From contig CACYBT010000001.1 in assembly GCA_902772715.1 (NCBI GenBank), positions 1 through 5,719 on the forward strand: DNA of 5,719 bases, written 5' to 3'. Below, piece by piece: positions 1 to 5,539 of this stretch. The translations under genes were made by a program, and so were the position numbers. Positions within the stretch are counted from its first letter, which is position 1. Every line of letters starts with the position of its first letter. The stretch comes from an uncultured Succinivibrio sp. (GTDB lineage: Bacteria; Pseudomonadota; Gammaproteobacteria; Enterobacterales; Succinivibrionaceae). Below the pieces are notes generated by a model that was not told the origin of the DNA, searched no databases, and was given only the letters and a program-made list of their open reading frames with translations.

Positions 1-120
1 AGTTCACAGTCTTTAGAGAAATTAGGAAATTTAACCTCAAAATTAATTTTCTTATTATATTGATGACAACATAAAATATAGGCTGTAAATAGAAAACAGT
101 TATAAAAAAAAGAAGGCATT
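1..120. other. AT-rich noncoding region upstream of the rpsF promoter
   Basis: No coding region or RNA gene is visible in this very AT-rich stretch. Its right part has a run of eight A (104-111) just upstream of the rpsF -35 box, where an UP element would contact the RNA polymerase alpha subunits. A weak promoter-like pair (TTAACC at 31-36, TATTAT at 53-58, 16-base spacer) is also present, but I do not consider it convincing. Confidence 0.5.
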
Positions 121-126
121 TTATGC

Positions 127-154
127 TTGTCACCCCAAAAAATTGGAGTATAAT
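127..154 (+). promoter_or_regulatory. Sigma-70-type promoter of the rpsF-rpsR-rplI operon
   Basis: The -35 box TTGTCA (127-132) and a perfect -10 box TATAAT (149-154) are separated by 16 bases. An A-tract at 104-111 lies in the UP-element position, as expected for a strongly expressed ribosomal protein operon. Transcription should begin near 160-161, giving a leader of about 85 nt before the rpsF start codon. The boxes are seen directly; the start site is inferred from spacing. Confidence 0.85.
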
Positions 155-160
155 TTAGCG

Positions 161-215
161 GTTCAGTCATGTAGTGAAACTACATAGGTCTCCTTGTCTG
201 ATACTTTGACTGAAC
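161..215 (+). promoter_or_regulatory. Leader stem-loops: 5' segment complementary to the loop of the S6:S18 hairpin
   Basis: The first transcribed bases, GTTCAGTC (161-168), are perfectly complementary to GACTGAAC (208-215). The pairing can extend by A169-T207 and a G160-T216 wobble. Between them is a separate hairpin, ATGTAGT (169-175) with ACTACAT (179-185), seven pairs around a GAA loop; base 169 can join only one of the two helices. The 208-215 segment is also the apical loop of the downstream S6:S18 hairpin (196-223). The leader could therefore form a loop-linked pseudoknot, or switch between two folds. The complementarity is seen directly; the fold and any role are inferred. Confidence 0.6.
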
Positions 216-238
216 TATCAGACTTTTACCGTAAGGGG
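190..238 (+). promoter_or_regulatory. S6:S18 complex-binding leader motif (translational autoregulation of rpsF operon)
   Basis: This matches the described S6:S18 complex-binding motif, in which a CCG sits in a bulge flanked by a stem and a hairpin. The hairpin is GTCTGATA (196-203) paired with TATCAGAC (216-223), with a 12-base loop. The one-sided bulge 224-232 contains CCG at 229-231. The outer stem pairs CTCCTT (190-195) with AAGGGG (233-238), including one G-U pair. AAGGGG is also the rpsF Shine-Dalgarno sequence, seven bases before the ATG. Excess S6:S18 bound to the CCG bulge would stabilise the outer stem and block initiation. The pairings are seen, the motif is known from published work, and the repression model is inference. 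Confidence 0.85.
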
Positions 239-245
239 CATTTTA

Positions 246-671
246 ATGCGTAATTATGAAATAGTATTCCTTGTACACCCAGATCAGAACGATCAGGTTG
301 CAGGTATGATCGAACGCTATAAAGGCGAAATCGAAAAATCAGGTGGAAAAATCCATCGTTTAGAAAACTGGGGACGTCGCCAGTTAGCTTATCCAATTCA
401 GAAATTGCACAAAGCAATTTATGTATTGATGAATGTTGAAGCCGAGCAGGAAGTTATCGATTCAATCGAGAACGCATTCCGTTATAATGATAGTATTCTG
501 CGTAATCTTATCATTCGTACCAATGGACCTATCACAGAGCAGTCACCTATGATGAAAGCTCGTGATGATCGTCGTTCACACGATGAGATGAATTCTCCAA
601 AATTTGATTCAGAAGATGATAATCTTGATCTTGAATCAGATCTTGAAGAAGAAAATGCTGATGCAGAATAA
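246..671 (+). CDS. rpsF: 30S ribosomal protein S6
   Basis: S6 is a primary component of the platform of the small ribosomal subunit. It binds 16S rRNA as a dimer with S18. The 141-residue protein has the full S6 fold: MRNYEIVFLVHPDQ at the start, then the conserved KIHRLENWGRRQLAYPI (35-51), KLHKAIYVLMNVE (53-65) and RYNDSILRNLIIRT (79-92). It closely resembles the E. coli protein. The tail is strongly acidic: 12 of the last 21 residues are Asp or Glu. In E. coli the S6 C-terminus is the site of RimK polyglutamylation; the ending here (ADAE) is not a plain Glu run, so modification is uncertain. The start is supported by AAGGGG at 233-238. First gene of a tight operon with rpsR and rplI, and probably controlled by the S6:S18 motif in its leader. 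Confidence 0.98.
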   Translation: MRNYEIVFLVHPDQNDQVAGMIERYKGEIEKSGGKIHRLENWGRRQLAYPIQKLHKAIYVLMNVEAEQEVIDSIENAFRYNDSILRNLIIRTNGPITEQSPMMKARDDRRSHDEMNSPKFDSEDDNLDLESDLEEENADAE

Positions 672-682
672 GGAGAACTATT

Positions 683-913
683 ATGGCTCATTACTATCAT
701 CGTCGTAAATTCTGCCGTTTTACAGCAGAAGGCGTTACAGAGATTGACTACAAAGACGTAGCCTTACTCAAAAACTATGTTACTGAATCTGGAAAAATTG
801 TTCCAAGCAGAATTACCGGTACTAGCGCCAAATATCAGCGTCAGTTATCCACGGCCATTAAGCGCGCTCGTTTCCTGGCTTTGTTACCATACACTGATCT
901 TCAGAGTCGCTAA
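683..913 (+). CDS. rpsR: 30S ribosomal protein S18
   Basis: S18 pairs with S6 and binds the central domain of 16S rRNA; in the leader motif it is the predicted reader of the CCG bulge. The 76-residue length is normal (75 in E. coli). Visible family features are RRKFCRFTAEG (7-17), the signature IDYKDVALLKNY (21-32) and the basic RNA-binding segment RITGTSAKYQRQL...IKRARFLALLPY (43-70). It has Ser48 where E. coli has Arg, a mild change. The gene starts 11 bases after the rpsF stop. Its AGGAG ribosome binding site directly adjoins that stop codon, suggesting translational coupling. In many gammaproteobacteria priB lies between rpsF and rpsR; there is no room for it here. Confidence 0.98.
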   Translation: MAHYYHRRKFCRFTAEGVTEIDYKDVALLKNYVTESGKIVPSRITGTSAKYQRQLSTAIKRARFLALLPYTDLQSR

Positions 914-924
914 TAGGAGCTAAA

Positions 925-1377
925 ATGGAAGTTATTCTTTTAGACAAAATAGGCCGTTTAGGCGGACTTGGTGACAAGGTTAAAGTCAAAAACGGTTACG
1001 CCCGTAATTATCTGTTACCTTTAAAGAAAGCAGTTCTGGCAACCAAGGAAAACCTTGAGAAGTTTGAAGCCAAAAAAGCCGAATATGAGGCTAAAATTGC
1101 CGCAGAACTTAAGGCTGCTCAGGATCGTGCAGAGAAATTATCTGCTGTTGGCCGCTTGGAAATTGCCGCTCAGGCAGGTGATGAAGGCAAACTGTTTGGT
1201 TCTGTAGGTACTCGTGATATCGCAGAGGCTGCTGGCAAGGCAGGTGTTGAGATTCATAAGTCTGAGGTTCGTTTACCAGACGGTGTATTACGCCAGGTTG
1301 GTGAATATCAGATCGAATTCCAGTTACATGCCGATGTTAAGACAGAGATAACTGTTGCTATCGTTCCTGAAAAGTAA
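925..1377 (+). CDS. rplI: 50S ribosomal protein L9
   Basis: L9 binds 23S rRNA near the base of the L1 stalk and reaches out from the large subunit on a long helix, helping to maintain reading frame. The 150 residues show the usual three parts. The N-terminal rRNA-binding domain carries the signature GGLGDKVKVKNGYARNYL (13-30). A long charged connecting helix rich in Lys, Glu and Ala spans about 41-74. The C-terminal domain contains AGDEGKLFGSVGTRDIA (84-100) and KSEVRLPDGVLRQVGEY (112-128). The length matches E. coli (149). The start follows AGGAG at 915-919, with a gap of 11 bases after rpsR. It is the last gene of the operon, followed by an intrinsic terminator; dnaB, a common next gene in related bacteria, does not follow. 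Confidence 0.98.
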   Translation: MEVILLDKIGRLGGLGDKVKVKNGYARNYLLPLKKAVLATKENLEKFEAKKAEYEAKIAAELKAAQDRAEKLSAVGRLEIAAQAGDEGKLFGSVGTRDIAEAAGKAGVEIHKSEVRLPDGVLRQVGEYQIEFQLHADVKTEITVAIVPEK

Positions 1378-1397
1378 TTTTAAATAAATTTCATTGG

Positions 1398-1426
1398 AAA
1401 AGCGATGGATACCATCGCTTTTTTTT
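1398..1426 (+). terminator. Intrinsic terminator of the rpsF operon, possibly bidirectional
   Basis: A perfect hairpin pairs GCGATGG (1402-1408) with CCATCGC (1412-1418) around an ATA loop. Four A-T pairs extend the base, and eight T run from 1419 to 1426. It lies 20 bases after the rplI stop, so it ends the rpsF-rpsR-rplI transcript. Read on the - strand the same hairpin is followed by only four T, so it could end the converging upp transcript less efficiently. No better terminator for upp is visible at 1427-1515. Confidence 0.93.
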
Positions 1427-1515
1427 GATTTTATTTTAAGAAAACACTGTTCGATAAATACATTTAGCATGCCACCTAAAATCAAGCAGTGCAAATTTAG
1501 AGAAAGAAAAATATA

Positions 1516-2148
1516 CTAGCAAGTTCCAAAGATTCGGTCGCCTGCATCTCCAAGACCTGGCACAATGTAAGATTTTTCATTTAAACCAGGATCTTTGATG
1601 CCAATAAAAATACGAATATCTGGATGGTCAGTGGTAAGCCTCTTAATACCCTCATCTGTGGCAAGTACACATAAAAAACAGATCCTTTTACAGCCTTTCT
1701 CCTTTAGCATACGAATGGCTGCTGAGGCAGAACCACCCGTTGCCAGCATAGGATCTACCACAAAAACTTCACGCTCCTCACAATCAACAGGAAGCTTACA
1801 GTAGTATTCTACTGGTTCTTTAGTCTCAGGATCACGATATAGACCGATATGCCCTACCTTAGCAGCAGGTAATAAATTAAGCATACCCTCAACCATGCCA
1901 AGACCAGCACGTAAAATTGGCACTACGCATAATTTGGGGCCGGTCAATTCCTTAACAGTAGTTTTACAGATTGGAGTTTCTATATCAACATCCATAAGCT
2001 CAAGATGACGAGTAGCCTCATAGCAAATCAGCATAGCTATTTCGCTAATCATATTACGAAATTCTTTGGTTCCGGTTTCCTTTCTTCTTATATAGCCAAT
2101 CTTATGCTGAATAAGCGGATGATCCATAATAAAAACATTATCTGACAT
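1516..2148 (-). CDS. upp: Uracil phosphoribosyltransferase
   Basis: Upp makes UMP from uracil and PRPP in the cytoplasmic pyrimidine salvage pathway. The 210-residue length is typical (208 in E. coli). The type I phosphoribosyltransferase PRPP loop is VVDPMLATGGSA (130-141). VPILRAGLGM (76-85) and the C-terminal uracil-binding segment YIVPGLGDAGDRIFGT (194-209) are intact. The start is supported by AGAGGA a few bases upstream. The sequence resembles clostridial/Firmicutes Upp more than E. coli Upp: it has DHPLIQHK, NLLPAAKVGHIGLYRDPET and EPVEYYCKLP where E. coli has shorter or different segments (for example ARISVVGMYRNEET and PVPYFQKL). Nine cysteines and a terminal Cys are unusual. It has its own promoter and converges on rplI. 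Function is secure; transfer from Firmicutes is inferred. Confidence 0.97.
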   Translation of the reverse strand: MSDNVFIMDHPLIQHKIGYIRRKETGTKEFRNMISEIAMLICYEATRHLELMDVDIETPICKTTVKELTGPKLCVVPILRAGLGMVEGMLNLLPAAKVGHIGLYRDPETKEPVEYYCKLPVDCEEREVFVVDPMLATGGSASAAIRMLKEKGCKRICFLCVLATDEGIKRLTTDHPDIRIFIGIKDPGLNEKSYIVPGLGDAGDRIFGTC

Positions 2149-2218
2149 TTGTATCCTCTTCTGATTTTTGATGATAAAAGAGTGTGTTACTTAAAAAATA
2201 ACAAATCCACTGAGTAAA

Positions 2219-2247
2219 ATAATAATTCAAAGTACTGTTAATGTTAA
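2219..2247 (-). promoter_or_regulatory. Sigma-70-type promoter of upp
   Basis: On the - strand, TTAACA (2247-2242) matches the -35 consensus at 5 of 6 positions. TATTAT (2224-2219) matches the -10 consensus at 5 of 6, and the spacer is exactly 17 bases. Transcription would start near 2212, giving a leader of about 63 nt before the upp ATG. It lies in the 122-base gap between rlmB and upp, so upp can be expressed independently of rnr-rlmB. Two further TTAACA repeats flank the -35 box. Confidence 0.7.
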
Positions 2248-2255
2248 TTGTTAAA

Positions 2256-2271
2256 TGCGATAGCTATCACT
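2256..2271 (-). promoter_or_regulatory. CRP/FNR-family-like palindrome upstream of upp
   Basis: TGCGA-N6-TCACT (2256-2271 as read on the + strand) matches the CRP consensus TGTGA-N6-TCACA at 8 of 10 core positions. It is flanked by AAA on one side, and its centre is the perfect palindrome GATAGCTATC. An FNR reading (TTGAT-N4-ATCAA) fits 7 of 10. The site touches the rlmB stop codon. Its centre is about 51 bases upstream of the predicted upp start site, which is neither of the classic CRP positions (-41.5 or -61.5). The match is real; binding and function are inferred. Confidence 0.4.
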
Positions 2272-3047
2272 TATTTAAGCATTTTCTGTCTTTTAAGTTC
2301 GTAAAGAGCGATGCCTGTCGCTACCGAAACATTTAGTGATTCCACGCCTTCTGTCATGGGTATACGCAACAGCGCATCGCATTTTTCCTTAGTAAGATGT
2401 CTCAAGCCACTTTCTTCAGATCCCATCACCAGTGCCACCGCACCATTTCTGAAAGCATATTCATTGATCTGACTTTCTGCTTCTCCAGCAAGGCCCACTA
2501 CTTCAACTTCATGGTCTTTTAAGAGATCAAGTGCTCTGGCAAGATTGGTTACAGCTATAAAATGCAAGTGTTCGGCAGCGCCATCTGCTGTCTTTCGAGC
2601 CACTGGTGTTAAAGATGCCGACTTGTCCTTTGGTACAATGACACAGGTTACATCGAAGGCCCAGGCTGAACGCATGGCAGCCCCAAGATTCCTCGGATCA
2701 GTAACTCCGTCTAACACAAGATAAACCATATTCTGTTTATCATGCTCATCTAAATACTGCTCAAGAAAATGTTCATCTAAAGGCGGAGTGCTCATGCATT
2801 CAATAACCACGCCCTGATGCACGCCATTATCTGTTTTCTCATCTAGGGTATGACGCATAGCAATCTGCACCTTAATACCCAGACTATCGAGCATTCTTTT
2901 GACTTCCAAAAGTCTTTTATCATCTTCACGACCTTTGACAATCCATGCGCAGACAATTTTCTCAGGATTAGTTTCTATAGCTGTCTGTACGGCGTTAATT
3001 CCATAAATTAACTCTCTTGAGGTCGATTTCTTTTTGTTTACATACAT
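2271..3047 (-). CDS. rlmB: 23S rRNA (guanosine(2251)-2'-O)-methyltransferase RlmB
   Basis: RlmB uses S-adenosylmethionine to methylate the ribose of G2251 in the peptidyl transferase region of 23S rRNA. It is a knotted SPOUT (TrmH-family) enzyme. The N-terminal L30e-like substrate-binding domain is about residues 12-85, with IYGINAVQTAIE and the LDEKTDNGVHQGVV segment. The three SPOUT motifs follow: LDGVTDPRNLGAAMRSA (112-128, with Asn120), LVMGSEESGLR (206-216) and IPMTEGVESLNVSVATGIALYE (229-250). It is 258 residues against 243 in E. coli; part of the excess is a basic N-terminal extension (MYVNKKKSTSR). No later Met fits as a start, and a weak AAGAGAA precedes this one. It lies 77 bases after rnr on the same strand, as in E. 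coli, with no convincing promoter between, so co-transcription is likely. Confidence 0.96.
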   Translation of the reverse strand: MYVNKKKSTSRELIYGINAVQTAIETNPEKIVCAWIVKGREDDKRLLEVKRMLDSLGIKVQIAMRHTLDEKTDNGVHQGVVIECMSTPPLDEHFLEQYLDEHDKQNMVYLVLDGVTDPRNLGAAMRSAWAFDVTCVIVPKDKSASLTPVARKTADGAAEHLHFIAVTNLARALDLLKDHEVEVVGLAGEAESQINEYAFRNGAVALVMGSEESGLRHLTKEKCDALLRIPMTEGVESLNVSVATGIALYELKRQKMLK

Positions 3048-3124
3048 ATTAGAATTCTCTTAATACTTTAAGTTAAGGTTCATGTCTGAAATTCCACTAG
3101 GAATTAAACATAGTTAGCCTACTG

Positions 3125-5539
3125 TTAGTGTGCGTTGCGGATACTAATATCCTCATTCTTTGCCACACGTGACATGCTTTCATCATCAATCTCAGCTAAA
3201 ATTTCATGTGTACTCTTAATCTCTTTACGTTTGGTTTTCTGCTCCCTTGACAAAAGATAATCTCTTTCCTTAATTAAGCCCAAAAGTTCTTTTTTACTTA
3301 GATCTTCAGGTCTTACAAAGGAAATCTTACGCTGTTCAAGATCTATAGCAAAAACCACTACCTGTATTTCCATACCCAAAGCATAGACCTTACCATCTAC
3401 AGAAAGCGTTCCCCTTTCACTATTATAATTGGCGTAATTTTTAAAGGAGCCGCAATACAAAAGACCATCAACCCCAAACTGCGGTAATTTGATGAAAAGT
3501 CCAAAATGAGTAACATTGGTGATGACACCAGTAAATTTTTCGCCGATATACTGCTGCATAAAAATGCAAGATAAAGCATCATGCACTTCAAATTCGGCAT
3601 TCTGGGCTGCAATTTCTCTATCCGTGCATTTCTCACCTAAGACCAGCAATTCCTTATTATTATATGCTCGAGCGCCGAACGTATCATATTCCTCATGTTC
3701 CTTACTCAGAATTTTCTTAATAACACGATGCAACTGTAAATCAGCATAACGTCTTATTGGAGATGTGAAATGAGCATAATATGGCAAGGCTAAACCAAAA
3801 TGTCCGATATTGACAGGGCTGTATTTGGCCTTTGACATACTCATCAGAATCGTCTCATTCAGCATGGAGGCATTTGGTTTCTTTGCGGCTGACTCCACAA
3901 GATGCATAAAATCCATGGAAGTTGGTTCTTTGTTAAAAAGATGAAGACCATACTGCGCCATAATGCCAACAAGACGCTCGAGTTTAGCCTCTGTTGGTTT
4001 GTCATGAACGCGATAAAGTGACGGACATTTATGGGTACTCACAAATGTAGCTGCCGCAACATTAGCGGCAATCATACACTCCTCAATAAGCTTATGCGCA
4101 TCGTTGCGTTCGGTAGGACGAACACCACTGATATTCATATTCTCATCAAACACAAACTGCAGTTCCTGCGTCTCTATGGAAATGCCTCCGCGCCGCTCAC
4201 GTGCAGCATTAAAAGCCTGATAAAGTTTATGCAGCTCGCAAACCATAGGGATCACTGCCTGATGCTCATCATAAGGACTTGTTCCAGAAGTTATCATTTC
4301 ATATGCTTCTGTGTAGGTGAGACGAGCCTTAGAACACATGACGGCAGGATAAAAAGCATAGTCCAAAATGGTGCCATCCGCCTGTATGGTAAGTTCACAG
4401 GTCATACACAAGCGATCCACATCTGGATTCAAAGAACATATGCCATTGGACAGTTTCTCAGGAAGCATGGGGATCACAAAGTTGGGGAAATAGCAGCTGT
4501 TGGCCCGATTGCAGGCTTCAAGATCGATAGCACTATGAGGCTTTACATAGTACGAGACATCTGCAATACACACATAAAGTCTCCAGTTATCGCCATCTTT
4601 TTTACAGTACACGGCATCATCAAAATCCCGAGCATCCTCACCATCGATGGTAACAAGTGGAAGGTCGCGTAAATCTACCCTTTTCTCAGTTTCACAAGCA
4701 CTTACCTCTTCTGGGATTTTTTTGGTTTCTGACAATACTGATTCACTAAAAGAATGTGGGATATCGTTGCGCATGACAGCACCAAGAATTATCCCCTGAT
4801 AACGACCTATATCCTTAATCACCTTATTGGTCTCAACATTTATCTGACCCTTGCTTCTTTTGATGATTCTCGCCACTACCACATCGCCAGAACGGGCCTC
4901 TCCCATAGAGGCTTCGGAAGGAAAACAAAAATTGAAAATCTTAAGGTTTGGTTCATCAGGCATGAGTCTGATGTTTTTGCCAGCTCTAAGAACATTTATT
5001 CTGCCGACTATGCCGGTTCGTGCCTTGACAATTTTAGACACATAGGCAATATCAAACCTTGGAACGGCCTCAACCTGCACAACATCATTAGGTAAAAGGA
5101 CATAATCAGAAAGAAGCCGATATTTTTTCCCATCATAGACCGTATAATACATGGCGGATTTTTCAAGAGCATTCTCATCATAGTAATCGGCTACATCTTT
5201 ATCAATTTCCATGGATACTCTAGACTCCAGTTCAACAATATCCTTGGATGCCACATACAGCGAACTATCACCTAGTTTGGTAATTGCCCCATCCGACTCC
5301 AACTCCTCTACAAGAGAAATCAGCATCTTTTTGGTAAAATACTCAAGATTACCTGTAAAATCATTGGCAATCAGGTCTTTTTTTATATAGCGGAGTATAG
5401 GAGTAAAAGAAAGGTTGAGCATATTATTTACAGTATACAAATATAATGCTGTTTTCAGATCCGTTTGAGGATCTCCTTTAGGGGCATTTTTACATTTCAA
5501 ATAGTTAGTCATACTCTTATAATTTTTACTATTATCCAT
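3125..5539 (-). CDS. rnr: Ribonuclease R (3'-5' exoribonuclease)
   Basis: RNase R degrades structured RNA processively from the 3' end and acts in rRNA quality control, mRNA decay and the cold response. The 804 residues show a winged-helix HTH region (about 27-97), an OB/cold-shock region (about 105-250), the RNB catalytic domain (about 287-640) and an S1 domain (666-743). The catalytic motif TIDGEDARDFDD holds Asp299, 305, 307 and 308, matching RNase II Asp201, 207, 209 and 210. Other family segments are VDLRDLPLV, LYVCIADVSYYV (321-332), RNDAHKLIEECMIAAN (478-493) and HFTSPIRRYADLQLHR (590-605). The first cold-shock unit lacks the GYGFLRV-type RNA-binding signature of E. coli. The C-terminal tail is about 60 residues, mixed in charge, and not the lysine-rich tail of E. 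coli. Met1 is preceded by a weak AAGAGT; Met10 has a similar site and is a possible alternative. Confidence 0.97.
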   Translation of the reverse strand: MDNSKNYKSMTNYLKCKNAPKGDPQTDLKTALYLYTVNNMLNLSFTPILRYIKKDLIANDFTGNLEYFTKKMLISLVEELESDGAITKLGDSSLYVASKDIVELESRVSMEIDKDVADYYDENALEKSAMYYTVYDGKKYRLLSDYVLLPNDVVQVEAVPRFDIAYVSKIVKARTGIVGRINVLRAGKNIRLMPDEPNLKIFNFCFPSEASMGEARSGDVVVARIIKRSKGQINVETNKVIKDIGRYQGIILGAVMRNDIPHSFSESVLSETKKIPEEVSACETEKRVDLRDLPLVTIDGEDARDFDDAVYCKKDGDNWRLYVCIADVSYYVKPHSAIDLEACNRANSCYFPNFVIPMLPEKLSNGICSLNPDVDRLCMTCELTIQADGTILDYAFYPAVMCSKARLTYTEAYEMITSGTSPYDEHQAVIPMVCELHKLYQAFNAARERRGGISIETQELQFVFDENMNISGVRPTERNDAHKLIEECMIAANVAAATFVSTHKCPSLYRVHDKPTEAKLERLVGIMAQYGLHLFNKEPTSMDFMHLVESAAKKPNASMLNETILMSMSKAKYSPVNIGHFGLALPYYAHFTSPIRRYADLQLHRVIKKILSKEHEEYDTFGARAYNNKELLVLGEKCTDREIAAQNAEFEVHDALSCIFMQQYIGEKFTGVITNVTHFGLFIKLPQFGVDGLLYCGSFKNYANYNSERGTLSVDGKVYALGMEIQVVVFAIDLEQRKISFVRPEDLSKKELLGLIKERDYLLSREQKTKRKEIKSTHEILAEIDDESMSRVAKNEDISIRNAH

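Noticed and set aside
31..58. Second promoter upstream of rpsF (TTAACC, 16 bases, TATTAT)
   Set aside because: Such matches are expected by chance in DNA this AT-rich, and the promoter at 127-154 is far better.
226..417. - strand open frame over the rpsF start and leader, and a similar one at 482-700
   Set aside because: Both are antisense to a highly conserved ribosomal protein gene and low in protein-like character.
1445..1491. Separate upp terminator from CACTG/CAGTG pairing at 1445-1449 and 1487-1491
   Set aside because: A five-pair stem with a loop of nearly 40 bases and no T-run on the - strand would not terminate transcription.
2259..2268. GATAGCTATC as a terminator of rlmB
   Set aside because: It is a perfect palindrome with no loop and no T-run. 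A protein-binding site is the better reading.
3090..3105. Hairpin AATTCC/GGAATT with a 4-base loop between rnr and rlmB
   Set aside because: The stem has only six pairs and no T-run follows on the - strand, so it is not an intrinsic terminator. It may be a minor processing structure at most.
4031..4672. 213-codon open frame on the + strand inside rnr
   Set aside because: It lies fully antisense to the conserved RNB domain of rnr, has no recognisable domain and no good ribosome binding site. It is a shadow of the real gene.
4754..5095. Further + strand open frames of 64-113 codons inside rnr
   Set aside because: They are antisense to rnr, overlap each other in different frames and show no family resemblance.
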